Positions 54,484 to 62,965 of a stretch of 64,000 bases of DNA are shown piece by piece (positions within the stretch are counted from its first letter, which is position 1; every line of letters begins with the position of its first letter). The translations under genes were made by a program, and so were the position numbers. The stretch lies in NCBI RefSeq assembly GCF_001953885.1, contig NZ_MQUS01000002.1, forward strand, positions 248,001-312,000, in the 5' to 3' direction. Below the pieces are notes generated by a model, which saw only the letters and a program-made list of their open reading frames with translations, had not been told where the DNA came from and ran no database searches. This stretch comes from Streptomyces sp. IMTB 2501 (GTDB lineage: Bacteria > Actinomycetota > Actinomycetes > Streptomycetales > Streptomycetaceae).

Positions 54484-55029
54484 ATGCGTATCGCGTTTCT
54501 GACAGCGCCCCAAGGCGTCGAACAGGTGGAGCTCACCGAGCCCTGGCAGGCGGCCCTCGCGGCCGGACACGATCCGATGCTGGTGTCGACCAAGTCCGGG
54601 CAGGTGCAGGCCTTCCATCACCTCGACAAGGCGGACACGTTCACGGTGGACCAGGTCGTCGGCGACGTGTCCGCGGACTCCTTCGGCGGCCTGGTGCTGC
54701 CGGGCGGGGTCGCCAACCCGGACTTCCTACGGATGAATGACAAGGCTGTCGCGTTCGTAAAGGGGTTCTTCGACTCGGGACGGCCGGTCGCCGCGATCTG
54801 TCACGCACCCTGGACGCTGGTCGAGGCCGATGTGGTCCGGGGCCGGACTCTGACCTCGTGGCCGAGCCTGCGGACCGACATCCGCAACGCGGGCGGCACC
54901 TGGGTCGACGAGCAGGTGACGATCTGCGACCACGGCCCCAACACGCTGGTCACCAGCCGCAAACCGGACGATCTGAAGGCGTTCTGCGAGGCATACCTGG
55001 ACGTGTTCGAGAAGGAGACGGCACGCTGA
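54484..55029 (+). CDS. DJ-1/PfpI-family protein (class I glutamine amidotransferase-like)
   Basis: A 181-residue protein of the PfpI/YhbO group. The nucleophile Cys is in AAICHAPWTLVEA with the following His, preceded by FGGLVLPGGVANPDFL and followed by LTSWPSLRTDIRNAGGTWVDEQV, in which Asp/Glu complete the site. Homologues act as stress proteases or deglycases. ATG 54484 is followed by the family start RIAFLTAPQGVEQVEL. It is divergent from the CHAT-WD40 gene. Confidence 0.92.
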   Translation: MRIAFLTAPQGVEQVELTEPWQAALAAGHDPMLVSTKSGQVQAFHHLDKADTFTVDQVVGDVSADSFGGLVLPGGVANPDFLRMNDKAVAFVKGFFDSGRPVAAICHAPWTLVEADVVRGRTLTSWPSLRTDIRNAGGTWVDEQVTICDHGPNTLVTSRKPDDLKAFCEAYLDVFEKETAR

Positions 55030-55234
55030 CGAGCAAGGCTCCCTGCTCCAAGGACACAGGACGCAGGACACCGCGAGCGCGGAGTTCACGCGAGAGTTCA
55101 TGGCCGCCGTAGTGGCATACCGTCACTGGGGCCGAGGCCCGGCGCGCCGCTGATCCGGCGCCGCCGCTCAACTGGCTCCGTGGGAATGACGCGACGGCTC
55201 CGGGGGGCATGACGCGACGACATTCCTGGGCCCG

Positions 55235-55530
55235 CGCGCGGGCCTGCCCGAGCTGCGGAAGGCGGCCGCGAGGTCTCAGGGATGCGCGGTGTACCGGGCG
55301 GCGACCCGGACGCGGGCGTCCTGCTCCTCGGTGAGCAGCCCGGGAACCAGGAGGACCGCCCGGGCAGACCGTTCGCCGGCGCCGCGGGCAAGGTGCTGAG
55401 GCGAGCCTCGCGAACGCGGGCATCGATCCGACACGGGTCTACGTCACCCACGTGGTCAAGCCGTTCGAGTTCAGGATCGCCGAAGGCCGCACACGCCGTA
55501 TCCACAAGGCTCCAGCCCTGCACGCGAGTT
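55235..55530 (+). pseudogene. UdgX-like uracil-DNA glycosylase remnant
   Basis: Three frames carry consecutive parts of a family 4/UdgX glycosylase: AGLPELRKAAARSQGCAVYR (about 55237), then LLLGEQPGNQEDRPGRPFAG (the GEQPG active-site motif, from 55319), then NAGIDPTRVYVTHVVKPFEF and TRRIHKAP (to about 55530). At least two frameshifts separate them, one 4Fe-4S Cys appears replaced by Ser, and the C-terminal half is missing. It is not functional. Confidence 0.75.
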
Positions 55531-55849
55531 GACGGCCCAGGGCGCGGCTCGGGGTGACGGACACGACGGCGTGGCAGTAATCGCAAGGGCGCCGGCCTCG
55601 ACGCAGCGCGGAACCACGACGCCGATCGGCACCTGCCGGGCACCTGCAGGCGCCCCTGGATCCCGGAGCGGAGCGGGCCTCGGCGTCGGTCTCCCGGCGC
55701 AGAGCCGCGACCAGCCCGGTACCCCGGCGCAGCGGAGGCAACAGCGACCTGCCGGAGTACTCGGGCGTACGGACGAGTAGGGACCCGGGCTCGCCGTCGT
55801 CGGCGGTGCCGCAAGGCTCCACGCGGTGTCGGTCCTGGTCCGGCCAGGG
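55531..55849. other. Intergenic region without a supported gene
   Basis: A 319-base stretch after the UdgX remnant. It may include decayed glycosylase sequence (AVVGGAARL near 55795), but nothing firm. No hairpins of note. Confidence 0.45.
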
Positions 55850-56824
55850 TCAGGCGGGTACTCCTTCGCAGGCCATGAGGATCGTGGAGCGTGCCTGATG
55901 CCGGCGCTCGTAGTTCAGTACCCGCCGGGCGACACGCTCGGAGGCCTCACCGAGGCGCTTGCGGATCTCGTCCTCGTGCATGCCGTCGTAACCGGGCCAC
56001 GGTTCGGGCCCGAGCAGGTCCGTGATCCTTCCGAGGATCGCGGGACGTGCCGCGTGAGAACGCTCGTAGGCGCCGACCGTGGCGAGATCCGTCTGGGACA
56101 GCTGCGGCAGCCGGTCGAGGACCATCCCGGCGCTGAGCCGTCGGTAGTCGGAAATCGGCAGCTCCGCTTCCGACATGAGGGCTCCGTCCGGCGTACCCCG
56201 GAGCCGATCCGATCCCGGCATGCGCTCGGCCGTTTCCCGTAGCCAGCGGCTCCATTCGCGCACCGCCCGGGCGGCGCCGCCGACGGCCGGGCTCTCGGCG
56301 GCCATGACCGCCGCTTCGGCATGCTGCTCCAGGCTGTTGCCGATCTCGTGCAGCGTCTCCTCGCCGTCGTGGCGAATCGAGCGCAGCAGTACTGAGCTGA
56401 TGCCGTCCTGGGCCTTTTCGGCGATCCGTTCGGCCGCCCGGCAGATCGCCACCCCGAGGGCGGTGACCGCGTACTCGTCCTGGGCGTTGCTGAGCATCTG
56501 CTGCTCCGTCGCCGTTCCCCGGCCCCACACCAGGGCGTTCGGGACGGCCCGGGCCGTTTCCAGGGACAGCCGCGCCGCCTGTTCGGTGAAGTGCAGAACA
56601 TTTCCGGCAAGCGTCTGTACGAGCCCTCGGGGGTTCAGAAAGTTCAGCCGTTCGTCGAGGAGGTACACATGGCCCCGGGCGTCCCCCATACGGCGCTCCA
56701 GGATCTCCCGGTACTCCCCGGCGGGGGTCACGGCGATATGGGCTCTGAAACGGTCGGCGAGCGCCGCTTCGGCCTCACGGACCTCACGCAGTGCCTGAAC
56801 AAGCATGTCTGTGGCCACGGTCAT
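55850..56824 (-). CDS. Helical protein with duplicated C-terminal YExxHxxR motif (DUF8129-like)
   Basis: A 324-residue, mostly helical, soluble protein. The N-terminal two thirds (about 1-230) has amphipathic helices, reminiscent of DUF892/ferritin-like proteins, but I see no clear metal site. The C-terminal third has two copies of a motif: LPISDYRRLSAGMVLDRL...VGAYERSHAARPAIL and PWPGYDGMHEDEIRKRL...VLNYERRHQARSTIL. Such motifs occur in Streptomyces proteins of the DUF8129 kind, of unknown role. ATG 56824 is preceded by GAAGGAAAC. Confidence 0.65.
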   Translation of the reverse strand: MTVATDMLVQALREVREAEAALADRFRAHIAVTPAGEYREILERRMGDARGHVYLLDERLNFLNPRGLVQTLAGNVLHFTEQAARLSLETARAVPNALVWGRGTATEQQMLSNAQDEYAVTALGVAICRAAERIAEKAQDGISSVLLRSIRHDGEETLHEIGNSLEQHAEAAVMAAESPAVGGAARAVREWSRWLRETAERMPGSDRLRGTPDGALMSEAELPISDYRRLSAGMVLDRLPQLSQTDLATVGAYERSHAARPAILGRITDLLGPEPWPGYDGMHEDEIRKRLGEASERVARRVLNYERRHQARSTILMACEGVPA

Positions 56825-57790
56825 CACGTTTCCTTCGGCTGGTGCGATGCTCGCAACGAACGGACCGGCAGACGGCCGGCCCGGCCTCCCTACGGTGTCC
56901 CGAAACGCGCGCCCCCGCATCTTGCGGAGCGCCGATGGAGCCGTGCCGACAGATTCCGCGCGTACCCATGCGCGCCCGGAACAGCGCGCGTCTCGTGCGC
57001 GCCCGGCTGGAGGAGGCCGGCTCCGACTTCTCGGTGACGTTCGACCGCACATCCCTCTGATGACGTACGTGTCCTGCGATGACGTATGTGTCCTGCCCGA
57101 AGATGCGTTACCACCCGGCGGTCGTCGCACAGAAGGCCGCGACTTATGCAGCTGCTGTCCTCCGGCCGGTTCAGGCTGGGGCCGGGCTCCGGAGAGAACC
57201 TCAACGAGCAGCCCGTGGGCGGTGGTTGGCCCTGCGCCGACGTACACGAGGAGATGCTCGCCGAAGCCGGCCACCGCCGTCGACGAGAGCGGCGGTGCGG
57301 AAGCCCTGCGGCGGGCGCACGAGCTGTTCCGCCGGTTCGGCGGCGGCCCCCTGCGTCGAGGCCGGCTTCACCGAGAGCGCCCTCGTCCAGTTCGGCGGCA
57401 CTGCGCGGTTGCCCCACCTCACCTCGACCGGGCGGAGAAGACACTGCTGCCCGCGCTGCGCGAGCTCTGGGCGCATGAGGTGCCGTTGCCGTGGGCGACG
57501 GGGAGGCAAGGGAGGTGGGGGAGAGACGCGACGAGGTACGGCTGTCGCCGGGCGACTTGAGCCCGGCCCCGGGCCCGCTCCGGAGATGACACGGGGATGT
57601 GACCCGGGCCGCCGGGCGTCATTCCTGCATCGTCCGTGCATCTCACCCACACGGCGGTATCCCGGCTGAATAGCCCGGCCTGCGACACGCCCGAGGCGAA
57701 TCGTTGCGTCAGGGGCGGGGCGGATGCACAGTGAAGCCCCGGTCAAGACGCGGCTGGCTGATCCTTCCCCACCCAGGAAGTCCGATCCCC
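56825..57790. other. Gene-poor region with decayed coding sequence
   Basis: A 966-base stretch with no intact gene. At 57060-57097 two 19-base direct repeats (atgacgta[c/t]gtgtcctgcg-like) adjoin. At about 57280-57500 the plus strand carries protein-like segments in alternating frames (RRAHELFRRFGGG; AGFTESALVQFGGTARLPHL; RAEKTLLPALRELWAHE), the pattern of a frameshifted gene. I cannot name its family. Confidence 0.5.
57060..57097. repeat. Tandem 19-base direct repeat
   Basis: atgacgtacgtgtcctgcg (57060-57078) is followed at once by atgacgtatgtgtcctgcc (57079-57097), with two differences. It lies 236 bases upstream of the minus-strand gene starting at 56824 and could be a regulator-binding array. 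Confidence 0.7.
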
Positions 57791-58261
57791 ATGGAAAACG
57801 GCCAGCTGTCGCGTGCCCGGACCCGCCCCGGCCGCCCCACCCCGCTGCTCACGCAGACCGTGCACGCGCACCGGCCCGAGACCGGCGCGGTCAGCGTCCT
57901 GAAGGCCCGGGGCACGGTCGACGCCTCCAACGCCATTGCGTTCTCCGAGGCGGTCGCCGAGCACATCGCCCATGCCGACCGGGCCGGCGAACTCCCCGTG
58001 CTGGACATGACCGAGGCGTACCTCGCCTGCGCGGCCGCGGTGCGGGCCGTGGACCGGGCGACCGCGGTCCTCGCCTTCTCCGGCCGTGTCCTGCCCGTCG
58101 TACAGCCCAGGCCGCATGTGCGGGAGACGCTGCGCACCGCGGGACTGCCGGGCATCCGGGTCTACGCCACGATGGCGTCCGTCCTGGCCGCCCTGAAATC
58201 CCTGTATGCCCCGCAGGCCCGAGGATGTGCGGGCCCACGGCCCGGCGGCCCCAGTTGGTGA
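57791..58261 (+). CDS. STAS-domain anti-sigma-factor-antagonist-like protein
   Basis: A 156-residue protein with a STAS-like fold at about 30-140: GAVSVLKARGTVDASNAIAF, LPVLDMTEAYLACAAAVRAV (the position of the phosphorylatable Ser in anti-anti-sigma factors, where Cys is seen here), and VVQPRPHVRETLRTAGLPGI. It resembles the N-terminal part of the next protein, so the two genes probably arose by duplication. The absence of a clear phospho-Ser argues against classic partner switching. ATG 57791 has AGGAAG nine bases before it. Confidence 0.7.
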   Translation: MENGQLSRARTRPGRPTPLLTQTVHAHRPETGAVSVLKARGTVDASNAIAFSEAVAEHIAHADRAGELPVLDMTEAYLACAAAVRAVDRATAVLAFSGRVLPVVQPRPHVRETLRTAGLPGIRVYATMASVLAALKSLYAPQARGCAGPRPGGPSW

Positions 58262-58385
58262 GCCTGACGGGCCCGGACCCCGCCCGGCGCGGTGGATGGC
58301 GCGGCCGGGGGGCGGGCACCTACCGTGCACATGGGTCGGGAAGAGGCCCGTCGAGTTCCGCGCGACGTCATGTCCGGGTGATGCC

Positions 58386-59633
58386 ATGAAACCCTCTTCC
58401 GCCCCGTCCGCCGCCCCGGCCCCGCTCGTCATCGAGTCGTCCGTCGTCGACGGACTGCCCGCCGAGGCTGCCCTGCTGCTGCGCATCTCCGGCAGTCTCG
58501 ACGCCGCGGGAGCCCAGGCCTGGTCGGCGGAGTTGCGCGGCCACCTCGAACAGGCGGACCGCGCGGGCCTGCGGCCCGTCCTCGACATGGCGCATGTACA
58601 GCTCGGCGGCGCCGCGGTGCTGCACACGCTCAGCGAGACGGCCCGCTCGCGCACCGGCCGCCCGGACCTGATCATCGTCCGCGCCCGGCCCGGCGTGCGC
58701 GAGGCGGTGCACCTCGCCCGGCTGGACGGCGTCCGGCTCTACGCCACCCTCGACGAGGCACTGCGGGAACTGGCCCGCGCCGCTGCCCGCGTGGAGGACC
58801 TGCCTGACTGGCGCTCGCAGATGGCGGATCCGCTGCGGCCCAGTTACGAGGATCTCCGCAAGGAGGTCCGCGCACTGCGCGCCCGGGTGCGCACCGCCCC
58901 GGTCATCGGTATGGCCCAGGGCGTGCTCATGGTCCGCTACGGCCTGCCGGACTCCGGCACCGCCTTCCGGGCGCTGCGTGATGCCTCGCAGCGGTTCAAC
59001 GTGCCGTTGCGTGTGCTCGTCTCCGCCGTGGTGGTGGCCCGGCCCCCGGCCGGCGAGGTCTGGTTCCCGGGCCGGCGCCCGCTGCCCGTGCCGCAGCTGC
59101 GCATCCTGGCCCGCGACGGCCGGGACCTCCGCTACCGGCGCCGGATGATCGACGCCGTACTGCACGAGGCGCTGGCCGTCGGGCGGGCCCCGGGCGGGTA
59201 CGTGCGGTTCGTCGACCCCGCCGTGCACGCACTGATGCTGGAGACCCACCACGGCTGCGCCGACTCGTTCCTCGACCACCTCGTGCGCGGCCGCGACGAG
59301 GGCACGGCCGACGCCGTCGCCCGGCTGAGCGGGCGGCGGGTGTGCGTGCCCGACGTGGTTGCCGACGCGCGCCTCTGCGAGGAGTCCCGGCGCGTCCTGC
59401 TGACCACGGGAACGGCCGCCCTGCAGAGCACCCCTGTGCTGTCCGCGGCCGGCTCCTGCACCGGCGTGATCACCCTGCACTGGCCCGACGCCGGGCACCG
59501 GCCGACCGCCGCCCAGGCCGAGACCCTCGACGCGCTGGCCGCCGAGACGGCGGCCTGGCTGAGCTGGTACCACCGCTCGGTGCTCCTCGACGCCCTCGAA
59601 CACGTCCACCGGACGGTGACCGGCTCGGCGTAG
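58386..59633 (+). CDS. STAS-ANTAR-GAF regulatory protein
   Basis: A 415-residue cytoplasmic regulator. STAS-like domain at about 20-125 (EAALLLRISGSLDAAGAQAW; PVLDMAHVQLGGAAVLHTL); ANTAR RNA-binding domain at about 150-215 (VIGMAQGVLMVRYGLPDSGT, AFRALRDASQRFNVPLRVL); GAF-like domain at about 250-400 (VCVPDVVADARLCEES; TTGTAALQSTPVL). ANTAR proteins bind paired hexanucleotide hairpins in nascent RNA and relieve termination. The upstream STAS gene is 124 bases away and may share its transcript. ATG 58386 fixes a start just before the STAS domain. Confidence 0.82.
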   Translation: MKPSSAPSAAPAPLVIESSVVDGLPAEAALLLRISGSLDAAGAQAWSAELRGHLEQADRAGLRPVLDMAHVQLGGAAVLHTLSETARSRTGRPDLIIVRARPGVREAVHLARLDGVRLYATLDEALRELARAAARVEDLPDWRSQMADPLRPSYEDLRKEVRALRARVRTAPVIGMAQGVLMVRYGLPDSGTAFRALRDASQRFNVPLRVLVSAVVVARPPAGEVWFPGRRPLPVPQLRILARDGRDLRYRRRMIDAVLHEALAVGRAPGGYVRFVDPAVHALMLETHHGCADSFLDHLVRGRDEGTADAVARLSGRRVCVPDVVADARLCEESRRVLLTTGTAALQSTPVLSAAGSCTGVITLHWPDAGHRPTAAQAETLDALAAETAAWLSWYHRSVLLDALEHVHRTVTGSA

Positions 59634-59786
59634 CGGGCCGTGCCCGCAGGGGCGCGTGGCTGTGACGGCATGCGGCTCCGCCGCGCGGCGCGCCCGGTCA
59701 CAGAAACCCCGCACCCGCACACGACAAAGTGCCCCCGGCCAGATTCCGCACCCGGTCAAGGCGCCGCAGGCACTACGCTCGCCGGT

Positions 59787-60242
59787 ATGCGGATCTCCGT
59801 CTCCTCCGACATGGACGAACCCGTGGCCCGTGTCCTCCTCGCCGAGCTACGGCGCCGTGGCCACGAGGTACGGACGCACGGCGCTCTGCGCCCCGGCGCG
59901 GACGCTCAGTGGGCGGTCTGCTCGGAGGCGGCCGCCCGGGACGTGGCCGACGGCGCCGCCGACCAGGCCGTGGTGTGCTGCTGGACCGGCACCGGCGCCT
60001 CCATCGCCGCCAACAAGGTGCCCGGCGTACGCGCGGCGCTGTGCGCGGACGCCGTGACGGCGGACGGCGCGCGCCGCTGGAACGACGCGAACGTCCTCGC
60101 GCTGAGCCTGCGCCTGACCTCCGAACCGCTGCTGAAGGAGATCCTCGACGCCTGGTTCGCCGGCGAGCCAAGCCGGGACCCCGAGGACCGGCAGAACGTG
60201 GCCCGCGTCGGCCGCCTGGACGCCGTCCGGGAGAACTCCTAG
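59787..60242 (+). CDS. RpiB/LacA/LacB-family sugar-phosphate isomerase
   Basis: A 151-residue protein of the RpiB/LacAB fold. The active-site loop is VVCCWTGTGASIAANKVPGVRAALC, in which Cys is the usual base; RRWNDANVLALSLRLTS follows, as in the family. The N-terminal MRISVSSDMDEPVARVLLAEL has SDM where RpiB has the conserved (G)SDHAG; the missing His there suggests a changed substrate. A TACGCT hexamer lies eight bases before the ATG, so the mRNA may be leaderless. Confidence 0.85.
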   Translation: MRISVSSDMDEPVARVLLAELRRRGHEVRTHGALRPGADAQWAVCSEAAARDVADGAADQAVVCCWTGTGASIAANKVPGVRAALCADAVTADGARRWNDANVLALSLRLTSEPLLKEILDAWFAGEPSRDPEDRQNVARVGRLDAVRENS

Positions 60243-60305
60243 AGGCGTACGGCGGCCCGGCGCGGGCCGGGGCTGTCGGATGACGGGGTCGGATCGGCCG
60301 GGGGA

Positions 60306-60671
60306 TCAGTGGGCGCCGAGTCCGCCGCCACCGAACGAGCCGCTGGAACCCCGGCTCCAGCGCGGCCGCTCCTTCGACGCGCTCGGCTTGGTGTCCTGGT
60401 TGCTCAGCTCGTACGGGGTGAGTGGACGGCCGCCCTTGGGGATCACGGGGACCTCCTGGGACTCCCTGTTCTCCCGCACTTCGCGCACCGGTCCCTCCGG
60501 CGGCAGCTTGGGCTGCTCCTCGGGGCTCGGCCGCGGGGATTCGCGGTACTTGACCCGGGAGGTCATCCAGAAGCCGCCGGCGAGAAACGCGAGTACACCC
60601 ACGGCCACGACGAACAGGACGAGGCTCATCAGGCCGCTAGCTGCGGCCAGCTGCGTCGATGCGGTACTCAT
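60306..60671 (-). CDS. DUF6479 family membrane protein
   Basis: A 121-residue protein of the Streptomyces DUF6479 family: a single TM helix (about 10-35; GLMSLVLFVVAVGVLAFLAG), the motif GGFWMTSRVKYRESPRP and a Pro-rich cytoplasmic tail ending in KPSASKERPRWSRGSSGSFG, close to the usual RKRLSPYELGN...-type pattern (here PLTPYELSNQDT). The function is unknown. ATG 60671 is likely; an in-frame start 18 bases upstream is possible. Confidence 0.85.
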   Translation of the reverse strand: MSTASTQLAAASGLMSLVLFVVAVGVLAFLAGGFWMTSRVKYRESPRPSPEEQPKLPPEGPVREVRENRESQEVPVIPKGGRPLTPYELSNQDTKPSASKERPRWSRGSSGSFGGGGLGAH

Positions 60672-60776
60672 AGGACAGGAATACCCCACTCAAACCCGGG
60701 CGAACCAGACACAATGCGTGACCGGCGACGCACAGGCGGCGACGGAATTCGTCCCGGGCGTGTCATTCCCTATTTC

Positions 60777-60790
60777 TGAAACACGTTCTA
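60777..60790. promoter_or_regulatory. KstR-like operator upstream of the acyl-CoA dehydrogenase gene
   Basis: tgaaacacgttcta fits the actinobacterial KstR consensus TNNAACNNGTTNNA at every fixed position. It lies 45 bases before GTG 60835. Confidence 0.65.
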
Positions 60791-60834
60791 CGGTGTGCGC
60801 CGTCAGGACCGCCCTTGGGGAGCCTGGAGGCGCC

Positions 60835-62013
60835 GTGCATCTCGACCACACGCCCGAGCAGCAGCGACTGCGCGCCGAACTGCGCGCCTACTTCGCACAG
60901 CTGGTCCCGGACAACGCCTACGCCCGGTACGCCGACCCGGCCGCGCAGAAGCGGTTCTACCGCGACACCATCCGCCGGCTCGGCACGGACGGCTGGCTCG
61001 GCGTCGGCTGGCCCGAGGAGTACGGCGGGCGCGGCATGACGGCGATGGAGCAGTTCATCTTCTTCGACGAGGCCGCGCAGGCCGGCGTACCGCTGCCGCT
61101 GATGGCGCTGAACACGGTCGGCCCGACGCTCATGCGGTACGGCACCGACGAGCAGAAGGCGTACTTCCTGCCGCGCATCCTCTCCGGCGAGATCGACTTC
61201 GCCATCGGCTACAGCGAGCCCGACGCCGGCACCGATCTGGCCGCCCTGAAGACCAGGGCCGTACGCGACGGCGACCACTATGTGGTCAACGGGCAGAAGA
61301 TCTGGACCACCAACGGCGACACCGCGGACTGGGTGTGGCTGGCCGCCCGCACCGACCCCGCCGCCCCACCGCACAAGGGCATCACCATGCTGCTGGTGCC
61401 GACCGCCGACCCCGGCTACTCCTGCACGATGATCAACACTCTCGCCTCGCACGACACCACCGCGAGCTACTACGAGAACATCCGCGTCCCCGTCGCCCGG
61501 CGCGTCGGCGAGGAGAACCAGGGCTGGCGGCTGATCACCAACCAGCTCAACCACGAACGCGTCACCCTCGCCGCACACGGGACGATGGCCGTCCGCGCCC
61601 TGCACGACGTGCAGCGCTGGACGCGGGAGACCAAGCTCGCCGACGGCCGCCGGGTCGCCGACCTGCCCTGGGTGCGCCGGCTGCTGGCCCGCGCCCACAC
61701 CCGGCTCGACGCGATGAAACTCATGAACTGGCAGATGGTCACGGCCGTCCAGGACGGCACGCTCACCCCGCAGGACGCCTCCGCCGTGAAGGTCTACGGC
61801 TCCGAGGCCCGCCGCGACGCCTACGCCTGGCTCATGGAGATCGTCGCGGCCGCGGGCTCGCTGAAGGAGGGTTCGGCGGGCGCCGTCCTGCACGGCGAAC
61901 TGGAACGCGGCTACCGCTCGGCCGTCATCTTCACCTTCGGCGGCGGCAACAACGAGATCCAGCGCGAGATCATCTCCTGGATCGGCCTGGGGATGCCGAG
62001 GGTACGGCGCTAG
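60835..62013 (+). CDS. Acyl-CoA dehydrogenase
   Basis: A 392-residue FAD enzyme for the first step of acyl-CoA beta-oxidation, resembling the FadE proteins of steroid catabolism. Domains: helical N-terminal (about 1-125; GVGWPEEYGGRGMTAMEQFI), middle beta domain (DFAIGYSEPDAGTDLAALKT; IWTTNGDTADWVWLAARTD), helical C-terminal (about 235-390; FTFGGGNNEIQREIISWIGLGMPR). The usual catalytic Glu near the C terminus is not obvious, as in heteromeric steroid-type enzymes. GTG 60835 is preceded by GGAGG. The KstR-like site upstream and the MpaB-like gene downstream point to steroid or polyprenoid-chain degradation. Confidence 0.88.
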   Translation: MHLDHTPEQQRLRAELRAYFAQLVPDNAYARYADPAAQKRFYRDTIRRLGTDGWLGVGWPEEYGGRGMTAMEQFIFFDEAAQAGVPLPLMALNTVGPTLMRYGTDEQKAYFLPRILSGEIDFAIGYSEPDAGTDLAALKTRAVRDGDHYVVNGQKIWTTNGDTADWVWLAARTDPAAPPHKGITMLLVPTADPGYSCTMINTLASHDTTASYYENIRVPVARRVGEENQGWRLITNQLNHERVTLAAHGTMAVRALHDVQRWTRETKLADGRRVADLPWVRRLLARAHTRLDAMKLMNWQMVTAVQDGTLTPQDASAVKVYGSEARRDAYAWLMEIVAAAGSLKEGSAGAVLHGELERGYRSAVIFTFGGGNNEIQREIISWIGLGMPRVRR

Positions 62014-62022
62014 CCTGCGGGC

Positions 62023-62865
62023 ATGGGTGACCCCGGGCTCTTCACGCCGAACTCCGTGACCTGGCAGATGCACGGCGACCCCATGATGTGGGTCGCCGGT
62101 GTCCGCGCGCTCTATCTCCAGGCCCTGCACCCGCGGGCGGTCCGCGGTGTCCTGCAGAACTCCGACTTCCGCCGCGACGCCTGGGGCCGGCTCATGCGGA
62201 CGGCCAACTTCGTCGGTACGACGACGTACGGCACCAGCGAGGCCGCCGAGCGGGCCGGTACCCGCGTGCGCAAGATCCACAGCATGCTGACGGCGACCGA
62301 CCCGGACACGGGCGAGCGGTACGGTGTCGGTGAACCCGGGCTGCTGCTGTGGGTGCACTGCGCGGAGATCGACTCCTATCTGCATGTGCTGCGCCGCTCC
62401 GGCTTTCCGCTCACCGACGCCCAGGCCGACCGGTACATCGCCGAACACCGGGTCAGCGCACGCCTGGTGGGACTCGACCCGGAGTCCGTACCGGCGAGCC
62501 GGGCCCAACTCGCCGCGTATTTCGAGAAGGTTCGGCCGGAGCTGACCGCGGGACCCGAGGCACGCGTCGTCGACGACTTCCTGCTCCGTCCGCCGACGCA
62601 CCTGCTCCTCATACCGGCGCGCGAGGTGCTGTGGCGGCGCGTGGCGCAGTTGGCGTACGCCGCTCTGCCTCCGTACGCCCATGAGCTGTACGGCAGACCG
62701 GCCCCCGCACCCGCCGTCGTCACCCGCCGGCTGCGGGCCACGGGCGCCCTTCTGCGCCGCGTTCCCGCACGTGTGCGCTGGCAGCTGCCGCCCAAACACA
62801 TCCTGCGGGCCATGGCGAGGCTCGGCCCACAGGCGCGTCCGGCACCGTACAAAGTCGGACGATAG
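62023..62865 (+). CDS. MpaB/DUF2236-family oxygenase-like protein
   Basis: A 280-residue helical protein of the DUF2236 group that includes latex-clearing protein and the fungal MpaB oxygenase. Conserved segments are MMWVAGVRALYLQALHPRAV, NFVGTTTYGTSEAAE, and LLLWVHCAEIDSYLHVLRRS, with His residues suited to bind heme or metal. Members cleave prenyl side chains or rubber. A TAGCCT hexamer eight bases before the ATG may allow a leaderless mRNA, but it also lies 9 bases after the dehydrogenase stop, so read-through transcription is likely. Confidence 0.85.
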   Translation: MGDPGLFTPNSVTWQMHGDPMMWVAGVRALYLQALHPRAVRGVLQNSDFRRDAWGRLMRTANFVGTTTYGTSEAAERAGTRVRKIHSMLTATDPDTGERYGVGEPGLLLWVHCAEIDSYLHVLRRSGFPLTDAQADRYIAEHRVSARLVGLDPESVPASRAQLAAYFEKVRPELTAGPEARVVDDFLLRPPTHLLLIPAREVLWRRVAQLAYAALPPYAHELYGRPAPAPAVVTRRLRATGALLRRVPARVRWQLPPKHILRAMARLGPQARPAPYKVGR

Positions 62866-62965
62866 GCCGCCATACTGGGCGAGCAGGGGTGGGGCGCGGT
62901 GCGGCCGGGGGGCCCGCGGCGGCCTCCCGGCGGCGGGGGGACGGCGACGGGGGCGGCGGATCGCT

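Noticed and set aside
59633..59703. Hairpins gcgggc/gcccgc and ctgtgac/gtcacag as a terminator after the ANTAR gene
   Set aside because: Short stems with a long, structured loop; possible but not strong enough to list as a feature.
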